Notes: generated by a model from the letters alone, not told the origin. A DNA stretch of 8,211 nucleotides from Methylotenera_A sp040387095 (GCA_040387095.1 JAZKEJ010000034.1:1-8211); one strand, 5' to 3'. Shown: positions 1-8,075, counted from the first letter of the stretch. Made by a program: numbers and translations.

Positions 1-63
1 CGTGCTTATCATTCATAATTAAGTCAACGGTGGTTTGATATTTCAAGCCGCTGGTCATCATAT

Positions 64-89
64 AAAACGGACGCTTGCGCGTCCGTTTT
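64..89 (+). terminator. Strong intrinsic terminator of an upstream gene
   Basis: A perfect 11-bp inverted repeat (64-74 with 79-89; core ACGGACGC / GCGTCCGT) encloses the 4-base loop TTGC. The right arm runs into a T-rich stretch (TTTTTATTT, 86-94), the classic Rho-independent layout for rightward transcription. The left flank read on the other strand is also T-rich (TTTTATAT), so the element could work in both directions. It isolates the aas transcript from whatever lies to the left. The gene it ends is outside the window or only its last few codons are inside. Confidence 0.85.
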
Positions 90-299
90 TATTTATAGGC
101 ATATTTTAAATGCCAAAACCTAACACATCAAACTAGTTAAGTATTTATGCCTAATCATGCCATGGTGAATAAAATCCTAAGCATTGCAAATGAATGGCAA
201 AATATAGCTCAGCGGTTTATAAAAAGCATCTGTATAAATTTTAAGAATAAAATCTAAATATTCGCTTCGCCAAAACACATCAGTTTAATAGAAGAATTT
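90..299. other. Noncoding leader region upstream of aas
   Basis: This is an AT-rich stretch of about 210 bases between the terminator and the aas ribosome binding site. I see no convincing coding frame, tRNA or riboswitch. A short inverted repeat GGCAT...ATGCC (98-114) is too weak to call. A TATAAA at 233-238 could serve as a -10 box, but no -35 hexamer sits 16-18 bases before it. The aas promoter is presumably here but cannot be placed. Confidence 0.5.
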
Positions 300-305
300 G
301 GAGGG
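300..305 (+). promoter_or_regulatory. Shine-Dalgarno sequence of aas
   Basis: GGAGGG is a near-perfect anti-16S match placed just before the ATG at 309, with a rather tight gap of 3-4 bases. It supports the chosen aas start, which also matches the N-terminus of E. coli Aas as I recall it. Confidence 0.75.
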
Positions 306-308
306 AAA

Positions 309-2450
309 ATGCTGGCCACAGCACTAAAATTTGTTTGCAAAATATTATTCCGCGTCAAAGTACGTGGCTTAAAAAACATGCCGCAAACTAATCGACTATT
401 AATCGTGGCTAATCATGAATCATTTTTAGATGGTTTTTTGCTGGGGTTGTTTTTACCGGTTAAAGCTACTTTTGTTGTGCACACATCGGTGTTAAAAAGC
501 TGGTGGTTTAGGCAGTTTTTACGTCTGACTCCCTATATAGCGGTAGATCCATCATCACCAATGGCCATGAAAAAAGTCATTAAATTACTAGATGCTGACC
601 AAAACGTGGTGATTTTTCCTGAAGGCCGCATTACACTCACCGGCACTTTGATGAAAGTTTATGATGGCCCAGGATTTATAGCGGCAAAAACTGGCGCAAC
701 CATTCTGCCTGTGCGTGTAGATGGTGCAGCCGAATCTTATTTTGGGCGCTTATCCAGTCAACATCCGCGCAATATTTTCCCAAGAGTGACACTTACAGTT
801 TTACCAACTACTGGTATTAAAATTCCAGCAACATACCATCACAGCGGCTTGTCATCCAAGCAGCGTCGCCGCATTGCAGGTGAAGGCATGCGAAATGTGA
901 TGCAAGATATGCTGTTTCAGGCACAAAAAAGCCGTACGCTGTTTGAGGCTTTTTTGGATGCGGTGGACAAATTTGATGGTAGTTACAAATTTATTGAGGA
1001 TATGAATGAAGTTGAAGAAAGCTATCAAGTACTGCTTAAAAAAAGTCTGGCATTAGGTCGAATTGCCTGCAAAGTGAGCGTGCCAAACGAGGCAGTGGGT
1101 GTATTAATGCCTAACGTCACCAATACCGTAGCGCTGATTTTAGGCATGAGCGCTTTTAACCGCCTACCCGCCATGCTCAATTACACATCAGGTAGCGCAG
1201 GCATGCAAAACGCTTGCATTGCAGCCAATGTTAAAACTGTGATTACATCGCGCAAGTTTATTGAAACTGCAAAATTAGAAAGCGAAATCTCGCATTTAGA
1301 AAATTTAAATATCGTCTATTTAGAGGATTTAAGGGCGCAATTTAATGTGCTGGATCGCGCTTGGTTAATCGGCTACGCCTTGCATTATCCTAGGGTGGCT
1401 ATGGAAATTAATCGTCCCGATCAGCCAGCGGTTATCTTGTTTACTTCTGGCAGTGAAGGCAAACCCAAAGGCGTCGTACATTCTCATCAAAGCATTTTGG
1501 CTAATATTGCACAGATTATGGCAATAATTGACTTTAACCCAACCGATAAATTTATGATGGCATTGCCGATTTTTCATGCATTTGGCTTTACTGGGTCATT
1601 GCTACCCATTTTTAATGGCATCAAGATATTAATATTTCCGTCACCTTTGCAATATAAAGTGATTCCAGAAGTCATTTACGATCGCGGCTGTACCGTATTA
1701 TTTTCAACCAGCACTTTTTTAAGCAATTACGCCAAGTTCGCGCATCCGTATGATTTTTATAAACTGCGGTTGGTGATTGCGGGTGCTGAAAAACTTAATG
1801 ATGAAGTCCGGAAAACTTATATTGAAAAATTTGGCATTCGAATATTAGAAGGCTATGGCACCACAGAGTGCGCACCCGTCATTTCCGCTAATACGGCTGT
1901 TGCTAACTTAAACGAGTCTGTCGGCCAATTTGTACCTGGTCTAGAACATAAACTAGAAACCGTGCCGGGTATTGAAGATGGCGGTTTGTTACATGTACGC
2001 GGTGAAAATGTGATGATGGGCTATTATTTATTTGATGAGCCAGCCGTACTTAAGCCTCCTGTAAGTACGTTTGGTGAAGGCTGGTATAACACTGGCGATA
2101 TTGTGCAAGTAGACGCACAAGGATTTATTCATATAAAAGGTCGTGTAAAGCGTTTTGCAAAAATTGCAGGTGAAATGGTCTCGCTAGAACTGGTGGAAAA
2201 AATTGCCAACATTGCCGCACCAGAATTTCAGCATGCTGCCAGCACACAGATAGATGCACAGCGTGGTGAAAGCATTGTTTTATTTACCACTGATCCTGCA
2301 TTAAAACGCGAAGATTTACAGATGGTGGCCAAAAATCTGAAGCATCCTGAAATTGCCGTTGCGCGAAAAATCATTCAAATAGATCAATTGCCACTATTAG
2401 GCACTGGTAAAACTGATTATGTCACATTGAAACAAATGGCCGAAGTGTGA
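309..2450 (+). CDS. aas: Bifunctional 2-acylglycerophosphoethanolamine acyltransferase / acyl-ACP synthetase
   Basis: Aas re-acylates lysophospholipids, mainly 2-acyl-glycerophosphoethanolamine, at the inner membrane. Its C-terminal half activates a fatty acid with ATP onto bound acyl carrier protein and its N-terminal half transfers the acyl group. The 713 residues match the roughly 719 of E. coli Aas and align end to end as I remember that protein. The PlsC-type acyltransferase domain covers about 1-200, with the HX4D motif NHESFLD (His36, Asp41) and FPEGR (103-107). The AMP-binding domain covers about 215-713, with P-loop FTSGSEGKPKG (378-388), EGYGTTE (514-520), YNTGD (593-597) and the catalytic lysine in GTGKTDY (Lys701). 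All key residues of both halves are present, so it should be active. It overlaps lplT by 4 bases and leads that operon. E. coli has the reverse order, lplT then aas. Confidence 0.95.
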   Translation: MLATALKFVCKILFRVKVRGLKNMPQTNRLLIVANHESFLDGFLLGLFLPVKATFVVHTSVLKSWWFRQFLRLTPYIAVDPSSPMAMKKVIKLLDADQNVVIFPEGRITLTGTLMKVYDGPGFIAAKTGATILPVRVDGAAESYFGRLSSQHPRNIFPRVTLTVLPTTGIKIPATYHHSGLSSKQRRRIAGEGMRNVMQDMLFQAQKSRTLFEAFLDAVDKFDGSYKFIEDMNEVEESYQVLLKKSLALGRIACKVSVPNEAVGVLMPNVTNTVALILGMSAFNRLPAMLNYTSGSAGMQNACIAANVKTVITSRKFIETAKLESEISHLENLNIVYLEDLRAQFNVLDRAWLIGYALHYPRVAMEINRPDQPAVILFTSGSEGKPKGVVHSHQSILANIAQIMAIIDFNPTDKFMMALPIFHAFGFTGSLLPIFNGIKILIFPSPLQYKVIPEVIYDRGCTVLFSTSTFLSNYAKFAHPYDFYKLRLVIAGAEKLNDEVRKTYIEKFGIRILEGYGTTECAPVISANTAVANLNESVGQFVPGLEHKLETVPGIEDGGLLHVRGENVMMGYYLFDEPAVLKPPVSTFGEGWYNTGDIVQVDAQGFIHIKGRVKRFAKIAGEMVSLELVEKIANIAAPEFQHAASTQIDAQRGESIVLFTTDPALKREDLQMVAKNLKHPEIAVARKIIQIDQLPLLGTGKTDYVTLKQMAEV

Positions 2451-3646
2451 GCAAAACCCAAAGCATACAAACACAATCACTTGCATCACGCAGTATGATT
2501 GCAGTGCTGTTTGCGCAGTTTTTATCGGCATTAGCAGATAACGCGCTGCTATTTGCAGCGATTGCACTGATAAAAACATATAACGCGCCAAGTTGGCAAA
2601 TTCCCATGCTACAAGAGTTTTTTGTGATTGCATTCATATTATTAGCGCCTTTTGTAGGCCCTATTGCCGATGGGCATCCTAAAGGTCGCGTGATGCTGAT
2701 CGCCAACATACTCAAGCTGACTGGCGCAGCTGCCATGTTTATGGGCGCAAACCCCTTACTTGCATATGGCTTTGTCGGGGTTGGTGCCGCGGCGTATTCG
2801 CCAGCCAAATATGGCATTCTAAGCGAGCTTGTATCTGCTGATAAACTGGTTAAAGCTAACGGATTGATGGAAGGCTCAACAATCGTTGCGATACTTTTGG
2901 GTGCCGTATTAGGCGGAAAACTGGCGCAAGTCTCCGTCTCAACTGCTTTGTTAGCAGTATGTATAACTTATTTAATTGCTGCTATCACCAATACATTTAT
3001 ACCGCGTTTACCGATTGCGAAACCGCATACGCAATTTCGCGCCCTAGCACTTGTTAAAGAGTTTTTAGATGCTTTAAAAGTATTAATTTTTAACAAAGAT
3101 GCACGCTTTTCATTAATTGGTTCTAGTATATTTTGGGGCACAGGTTCAACTTTGCGCTTATTACTTGTCGCTTGGGTGCCAGTTGCATTAGGCACAAGCG
3201 ATTTAAGCATAGCAGCGAATTTAAGCGGCGCAGTTGCAATTGGCATCGCTATTGGCGCCGCATTGGCTGCCAAATTTGTTCAGCTTAAAAATATTAATCG
3301 TGTGCTACCCGCCGGTCTTATCATCGGTATATTCATTATGCTTTTTGCATATACTACCAACCTTTACTTAGCAATTGCACTGCTGCTATTTATTGGAATT
3401 GCTGGTGGATTTTACGTAGTGCCACTTAACGCATTGTTGCAAGAACGCGGCCACCAAACAGTTGGCGCTGGTAACGCTGTGGCTGTACAAAACTTTTTCG
3501 AGAACTTCTGCATGATGACACTAGTCGGCCTGTATATCGTGTTAGAAAAAAATAACGTACCTGTTATCACCATCACTTTTGTATTTGGTGGGTTTATATT
3601 GCTGGCTATTGGGCTGCTTGCTAGCATACGTCTGCGCCAAAAATAA
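2447..3646 (+). CDS. lplT: Lysophospholipid transporter LplT (MFS flippase)
   Basis: LplT moves lysophospholipids from the outer to the inner leaflet of the inner membrane, where Aas re-acylates them. The 399 residues match E. coli LplT (about 397). Conserved stretches include AQFLSALADNALLFA (23-37), the region ending AAAYSPAKYGIL, KLVKANGLMEGSTI, FSLIGSSIFWG and GFYVVPLNALLQERG. The protein is almost wholly hydrophobic, with about 10-12 membrane helices. It starts at GTG (2447) inside the aas stop (GTGA overlap of 4 bases), has no clear Shine-Dalgarno of its own and is probably translated by coupling. A later ATG at 2492 is possible, but the GTG start gives the N-terminal length expected for the family. 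The pairing with aas confirms the assignment. In some bacteria the two are fused; here they are separate. Confidence 0.95.
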   Translation: MSKTQSIQTQSLASRSMIAVLFAQFLSALADNALLFAAIALIKTYNAPSWQIPMLQEFFVIAFILLAPFVGPIADGHPKGRVMLIANILKLTGAAAMFMGANPLLAYGFVGVGAAAYSPAKYGILSELVSADKLVKANGLMEGSTIVAILLGAVLGGKLAQVSVSTALLAVCITYLIAAITNTFIPRLPIAKPHTQFRALALVKEFLDALKVLIFNKDARFSLIGSSIFWGTGSTLRLLLVAWVPVALGTSDLSIAANLSGAVAIGIAIGAALAAKFVQLKNINRVLPAGLIIGIFIMLFAYTTNLYLAIALLLFIGIAGGFYVVPLNALLQERGHQTVGAGNAVAVQNFFENFCMMTLVGLYIVLEKNNVPVITITFVFGGFILLAIGLLASIRLRQK

Positions 3647-3682
3647 TAATCCGCACTAAACATAAAGCACCTCGCCTAGCGA

Positions 3683-3688
3683 TATAAT
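3683..3688 (+). promoter_or_regulatory. Possible -10 box for the phosphotransferase/kinase operon
   Basis: A perfect TATAAT lies in the 135-base gap after lplT, about 95 bases before the preferred start at 3782. No recognisable TTGACA-like hexamer lies 16-18 bases upstream and there is no TGn extension. The region is AT-rich, so a chance match is likely enough to keep confidence low. If real, it would give the two downstream genes a transcript separate from aas-lplT. Confidence 0.3.
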
Positions 3689-3771
3689 TGCATACTTAAA
3701 CAATTGCGCTATTAAATTTAATGTAACGTAGAAATTCGTTATGCAATTTAAATATTAATGCTTTATATTTT

Positions 3772-3774
3772 AGG
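3772..3774 (+). promoter_or_regulatory. Short Shine-Dalgarno deciding the start at 3782
   Basis: AGG sits 7 bases before the ATG at 3782. The in-frame ATG at 3758 is preceded only by A/T-rich sequence with no purine-rich match. This favours the later start, which drops eight residues. Confidence 0.5.
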
Positions 3775-3781
3775 CTTAACC

Positions 3782-5758
3782 ATGAGTTTTTCACATTCAG
3801 TCAAAAATGCGCAACAGTCGATTTGGAAAGTAGCGAACAAATTAGGCCCTTTCGCACCGCTGATTGTAATGTTTTTTGTGGGTTTAATTCTTTTATCGCT
3901 ATCGCGAGTTGGTTTGGTTATATGGAAATTTGAGCGTGTAGAAGTAACAGGCAAATTAACCGAAATATTATTGCAAGGCATCCGTGTCGATATTATTCAG
4001 CTGTGTTTATTAGCCTTAATTCCACTTATGCTCGCCCCATTTTTGGCCATCAAACCTTTATTCAAATTCTGGCAAAAATTTACCACTATTTGGGGCATCA
4101 GCACGATTGTTTTACTGGTATTTTTAGAAGCCTCCACGCCTGGATTTATCGTTGAGTATGACGTACGGCCAAATCGCTTATTTGTAGAATATCTAAAATA
4201 TCCACAAGAAGTGATTGGCATGTTGTGGGGCGGTTTTAAAATTCATGTATTTGCCAGTATTGGATTTTTACTTTTATCTGCGTGGTTAATGCGCCGTTTT
4301 ATGCGGCCTTGGTTGCAGGCCAAGCCCAACTGGTCAAATAAAAAAATATGGCTAGTCTGGCCATTGATATTCCTGCTTACGGCTTTTGCGATACGCTCAA
4401 CTTTAGGCCATAGACCAGCCAATCCAGCCCTATTTGCCATTACGCAAGACAGCATGGTCAATAGCCTGGTATTAAATTCGAGCTATTCGGTTTTTTATGC
4501 CATTTACGATTTGCAGCATGAAAGCAAATCCAGCCAAATTTACGGCAAAATGGAACGGGCAGAAATTTTTAAAATTACAGGTGCAAGCGATAGTGAAATT
4601 CCCACTTTAAAAACGTTGGTACCTTCTGCCAAGCGCGATAAACCGCTTAATTTAGTGATTATTCTGCAAGAAAGTCTGGGTGCAGGCTTTGTAGAGTCGC
4701 TGGGTGGCAAACCAGTTACGCCCAACTTAGAAAAACTTAAAAGTGAGGGCATTTGGTTTGAACAACTTTACGCAACGGGAACGCGCTCTGTGCGGGGTAT
4801 TGAGGCCGTGATTGCGGGGTTTGAGCCCACGCCAAGTGATAGCACGGTGAAACTATCTTTAAGCCAAGAACACTTTTATACTTTAGCAAGTTTATTGCAT
4901 GAAAAAGGTTACAGCGCCGAATTTATTTACGGCGGCGAATCACATTTTGATAATATGCGCAGCTTTTTTATGGGTAACGGGTTTGATAAGATTATCGATG
5001 AAAAAGATTACCAACATCCAATGTTTGTGGGCAGCTGGGGCGTCTCAGATGAAGATTTATTTGATAAAACGCATCAGCAACTATTAACGCAACATGCCAG
5101 CAACAAGCCGTTTTTTGCCTTAGTATTTTCTTCATCTAATCATGCGCCGTTTGAATTCCCCAACGGGCGTATTGATTTATATGAAAAACCGAAAGCCACC
5201 GATAACAATGCGGTTAAATATGCCGATTACGCCATTGGGCAGTTTTTTGAAAAAGCCAAAAAAAGCCCGTACTGGAAAGATACGCTATTTTTAATAGTTG
5301 CTGACCATGATATTCGCGTGCGCGGTGACACGCTGGTGCCTATTGAACATTTCCATATTCCTGGTCTAATTTTGGGCGCTGATATCCAACCACAAAGCAT
5401 CAAAAGCATTACTAGCCAAATTGATTTACCAGTCACTGTTTTATCGTTAATGGGCATTAGTGGCCAGCACCCTATGACTGGCCGTGATTTATCAAAAGAG
5501 CCTGCCGATTATTTAGGCCGCGCAATGATGCAATATAACGATAATTTTGCCTGGATGCAGCAAACAGCCATTAGCAATAATGTGGTCGTTTTGCGTGAAG
5601 GCAAGCCACCTGCACATGGAGTATATGATGTTGCAACCAAACATTTAAACGAAACACCGCCACCGCAAAATGCAAAAGAACTTGAACAACGCGCGTTAGC
5701 TCATTCATTATTGCCCGCTTTACTATATAGCGAGCAACGCTATCATTTGCCAAAATGA
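3782..5758 (+). CDS. LTA synthase/OpgB-like membrane phosphotransferase (alkaline phosphatase superfamily)
   Basis: This membrane enzyme of the LtaS/MdoB (OpgB) family probably transfers a phosphoglycerol or similar head group from a phospholipid to a periplasmic glycan. Counting from ATG 3782 (658 aa; ATG 3758 would add 8), five hydrophobic helices lie at about 24-46, 70-92, 103-122, 155-172 and 189-204. They precede a sulfatase-fold domain at about 288-575 that should face the periplasm. By comparison with LtaS, the catalytic set is intact: Glu297 (LQES, metal), Thr334 (GTRS, nucleophile), His454 (SNHAPF, substrate pocket) and Asp508/His509 (ADHD, metal). A GGESHFDNMRSFF block (384-396) is typical of the family. 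The last 80 or so residues, with a Pro-rich NETPPPQN segment, are not assigned. The downstream kinase fusion overlaps its stop by 4 bases, so the two are probably made together. The acceptor is unknown; opgB-like glucan or lipopolysaccharide modification are both possible. Family is certain, substrate is not. Confidence 0.88.
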   Translation: MSFSHSVKNAQQSIWKVANKLGPFAPLIVMFFVGLILLSLSRVGLVIWKFERVEVTGKLTEILLQGIRVDIIQLCLLALIPLMLAPFLAIKPLFKFWQKFTTIWGISTIVLLVFLEASTPGFIVEYDVRPNRLFVEYLKYPQEVIGMLWGGFKIHVFASIGFLLLSAWLMRRFMRPWLQAKPNWSNKKIWLVWPLIFLLTAFAIRSTLGHRPANPALFAITQDSMVNSLVLNSSYSVFYAIYDLQHESKSSQIYGKMERAEIFKITGASDSEIPTLKTLVPSAKRDKPLNLVIILQESLGAGFVESLGGKPVTPNLEKLKSEGIWFEQLYATGTRSVRGIEAVIAGFEPTPSDSTVKLSLSQEHFYTLASLLHEKGYSAEFIYGGESHFDNMRSFFMGNGFDKIIDEKDYQHPMFVGSWGVSDEDLFDKTHQQLLTQHASNKPFFALVFSSSNHAPFEFPNGRIDLYEKPKATDNNAVKYADYAIGQFFEKAKKSPYWKDTLFLIVADHDIRVRGDTLVPIEHFHIPGLILGADIQPQSIKSITSQIDLPVTVLSLMGISGQHPMTGRDLSKEPADYLGRAMMQYNDNFAWMQQTAISNNVVVLREGKPPAHGVYDVATKHLNETPPPQNAKELEQRALAHSLLPALLYSEQRYHLPK

Positions 5759-8004
5759 GCACTAAACAAGTATCCATGTTAACAAAGCAAGTCATTTGCG
5801 ATGGCTTGAGCTATATATTAAGCGGCCGCTTACGCATTAAAAATGCACATTTACCCGTCGCTGGACAAGTTATTCCCGCAAATTTTATGGGTGTTTGTGT
5901 AGCAAGCAATGAAGACTCAGCTGTTGATACTTATATTATTGAACAATTGCATGATTTAGGTATAAACGAAGTGCGGCTGGATTTTAGCTACGGCGACTTA
6001 ACCAGTTTTAATGGCCGATTTTTGCGCGCGCTAATTGCCGATCATTTCAACATTAGCTTACATTTAGTGCAGCCATTCACAGCCGCGCAAAATATGCATC
6101 ACGTTGCTGAGCAAACTATCTGGCACGAATTTTTAACTGAAGTGATTAATACTTTTGGCAGTAAAATCAAGCAGATAGAAATTGGCACCACCATCAATCG
6201 CAAACGCTGGGCTGGCTACACTTTGGCAGGATTTTTAAATGCGTGGGAAATTGCACAAACATTGAGCAGGGCGCATTTAGTTACATTAGTTGGCCCAAAT
6301 ATTCAGGATTTTGAGCCTGTTTATAACATCAGTCTGCTCAAAACACTTCGCGCAAAACAACAATTACCCGATATCCACACTAATAATTTATTTTCAGAAC
6401 GCGTTTCTGAGCCTGAACGTTTTGACCATCGCATTTTTAAATATCGCTGGGCAACTGCTTTTCAATATAACCTCATTAAAAAGGCACGATTGTTACAAAA
6501 AATAGGCGATGATTTTGGTGTCACAAAATTCATTTCGCCAGTTGCTTTTTGGGCAATTTATCGCATTCAACGCCTGTTACCAGATGGCGCGCAAAAACAG
6601 GCCGATTATGTCGCGCGTTATTTTATATTATTGGCCACCAGCGCAAGTTTACAACAAGCAAACTGGGGAGCGTTAATTTGCCAGCGTGAAGGGTTAATTG
6701 ATGATGGTTTAAAAGAAAGTGATTATCCTGATTTAGAACGTGTCGCGCATTATAAAAGCGCAGATGGTCAATTATCAAATTATCAGCGAAGGCCCAGTTT
6801 TTATGCGTTTAAAACTGTCGCTAAAATGATACAAGGCGCGCGCTATATTGGTGCAATTGCCAGCGCTAAGGGTTTAGAAATTCATCATTATGAGCTTAAA
6901 AATCAGCAGTTTCATGCGGCTTGGACAATTAACGGAAGCGCCGCAAGCTTGAATAGCATCTACAGTGCTGAAGCCTTACAAACTTCAAAAATCGTACATC
7001 GCGATGGTCAGCCTTTTATCCAGCGCCCAGATTTTATAACGGAATCGCCTATTTATTTGCAGTGGGATAAAGGTTTTAATGTCGCATTAAAATCTAAGGA
7101 ATCAAAACCTGGCTTAGTGAATAATTTAACCATTCACGCCCATATTAAAAATTTGCAATACTATCAATTTAACGATGGTGATTGGCAAGGTGTCGTTCTA
7201 GCGGATAGCGCAGAAAACGCGCGCTTATTAACGCAAGAATTGCACCCCAAAACTATGCAAGCGCCGAATAAAAATGAAGCTTTGCGTCATGCCAGAAATG
7301 CGATTTGGCCTGTGCCGAATCCACTAAATTTATCTGGCAAGTTAACCATTAAACAACCGATGAAAATGTATCCGCATAAAGCATTTTTGGATCGCTTTAA
7401 ACCGAGCAAGGCCAAGCGTAGCTGGAATGGGGCGATGGAACTGATGCGTCGCGGTATTGTGACCGCACAACCTGTGGCTTATTTTGAAAAAGTGGGCGAT
7501 AGCACGCTGAAACAAAATTTTTATCTGTGCGAGTTTGTACAAGCTGACACCAACATAGGTCAAATATTTTCCGCTTATGCTAGAGGTGAATATGATTTTC
7601 TTGGCTTGAATCCCGAAACAGTTTATACGCAACTGGCAATTTACTGTCACACCATGCACAGCCGTGGCATTCATTTTAGAGATTTATCAGGTGGCAATAT
7701 CTTGGTGAATATGGATGCAAAAAAACAGTTAATTTTTTCGCTTATTGACACCGCACGCATCCACAGTTATAACCACAGCATTGCAATTAATTTAAGAGTT
7801 GCCGATCTCACACGCGCCTGCCATAAACTTCCGTGGGCTGGACGGCTGCGCTTTATGCAAATTTATTGTGGTCTTTCTGGCTTGCAATTTAGCTGGCGAA
7901 ATCGGCTGCAATTTCATCTGTACGATTTTAAAGTATCATTAAAACGCACCATCGGCCGCAAAGGGTTTAAGCGCTTAATGAAACACTTCAAAAGCAATAA
8001 TTAA
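5755..8004 (+). CDS. Fusion of glycoside-hydrolase-like TIM barrel and WaaP/InaA-type lipopolysaccharide kinase
   Basis: The 749-residue protein has two recognisable parts. Residues about 38-365 resemble a clan GH-A TIM barrel: a first strand at NFMGVCVA, an IEIG...NRKRW strand at 141-151 and alternating strands and helices. Residues about 370-440 look like the small beta domain that often follows such barrels (AAWTINGS ... SPIYLQW). Residues about 465-745 are a Kdo/WaaP-type kinase. A likely ATP lysine is Lys533 (TIKQP), the FKPSKAKRSW segment (548-556) and GIVTAQPVAYFEK are typical of InaA-like kinases, the catalytic loop is HFRDLSGGNIL (Asp643, Asn648) and the metal Asp665 is in SLIDTAR. 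Such kinases phosphorylate sugars of the lipopolysaccharide core. There is no visible signal peptide or membrane helix, so it should be cytoplasmic. Thr146 sits where GH-A enzymes carry the acid/base Glu, so the barrel may bind rather than cleave glycan. ATG 5755 overlaps the upstream stop (ATGA); ATG 5776 is an alternative. Kinase call is firm, barrel call moderate. Confidence 0.82.
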   Translation: MSTKQVSMLTKQVICDGLSYILSGRLRIKNAHLPVAGQVIPANFMGVCVASNEDSAVDTYIIEQLHDLGINEVRLDFSYGDLTSFNGRFLRALIADHFNISLHLVQPFTAAQNMHHVAEQTIWHEFLTEVINTFGSKIKQIEIGTTINRKRWAGYTLAGFLNAWEIAQTLSRAHLVTLVGPNIQDFEPVYNISLLKTLRAKQQLPDIHTNNLFSERVSEPERFDHRIFKYRWATAFQYNLIKKARLLQKIGDDFGVTKFISPVAFWAIYRIQRLLPDGAQKQADYVARYFILLATSASLQQANWGALICQREGLIDDGLKESDYPDLERVAHYKSADGQLSNYQRRPSFYAFKTVAKMIQGARYIGAIASAKGLEIHHYELKNQQFHAAWTINGSAASLNSIYSAEALQTSKIVHRDGQPFIQRPDFITESPIYLQWDKGFNVALKSKESKPGLVNNLTIHAHIKNLQYYQFNDGDWQGVVLADSAENARLLTQELHPKTMQAPNKNEALRHARNAIWPVPNPLNLSGKLTIKQPMKMYPHKAFLDRFKPSKAKRSWNGAMELMRRGIVTAQPVAYFEKVGDSTLKQNFYLCEFVQADTNIGQIFSAYARGEYDFLGLNPETVYTQLAIYCHTMHSRGIHFRDLSGGNILVNMDAKKQLIFSLIDTARIHSYNHSIAINLRVADLTRACHKLPWAGRLRFMQIYCGLSGLQFSWRNRLQFHLYDFKVSLKRTIGRKGFKRLMKHFKSNN

Positions 8005-8029
8005 CTTTTCTAATCTAATGAAAATCATG

Positions 8030-8047
8030 AGCCGCTTTTACGCGGTT
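8030..8047 (+). terminator. Weak hairpin after the kinase-fusion gene
   Basis: AGCCGC (8030-8035) can pair with GCGGTT (8042-8047) around a 6-base loop, giving four G-C pairs, one G-U and one A-U. It starts 26 bases after the stop at 8004. No run of T follows, so it is not a convincing intrinsic terminator; it could be an RNA 3' end or pqq leader structure. Confidence 0.25.
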
Positions 8048-8075
8048 TAGATAGCGTGTTATTTTGGGTAAAGCG

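Noticed and set aside
1..38. Possible 3' tail of a rightward gene ending before the terminator
   Set aside because: All three forward frames stop early (by 18, 22 and 38), so a gene end is likely here, but none of the short tails is recognisable enough to choose a frame.
1..61. Leftward open frame starting at ATG 61-59 and running off the left edge for 20 codons
   Set aside because: No Shine-Dalgarno is possible because the terminator hairpin lies directly upstream of that ATG, and 20 open codons are common by chance.
98..114. Short inverted repeat GGCAT / ATGCC after the terminator
   Set aside because: A 5-bp stem with a 7-base AT loop is too weak to be a functional element.
2422..2817. 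131-codon leftward open frame opposite the start of lplT
   Set aside because: It lies opposite a firmly identified gene, has no ribosome binding site and its composition (Ala, Ser, Met, Ile rich) is what antisense of a membrane protein gives.
3672..3682. TCGC-CTA-GCGA mini-hairpin after lplT as an operon terminator
   Set aside because: It has only four base pairs and a three-base loop, with no T tract after it.
3711..3722. Perfect 12-bp palindrome ATTAAATTTAAT before the LtaS-like gene
   Set aside because: It is made only of A and T in an AT-rich gap, so chance is the simplest explanation.
7342..7674. 110-codon leftward open frame opposite the kinase domain
   Set aside because: It is antisense to the conserved kinase motifs and shows no domain of its own.
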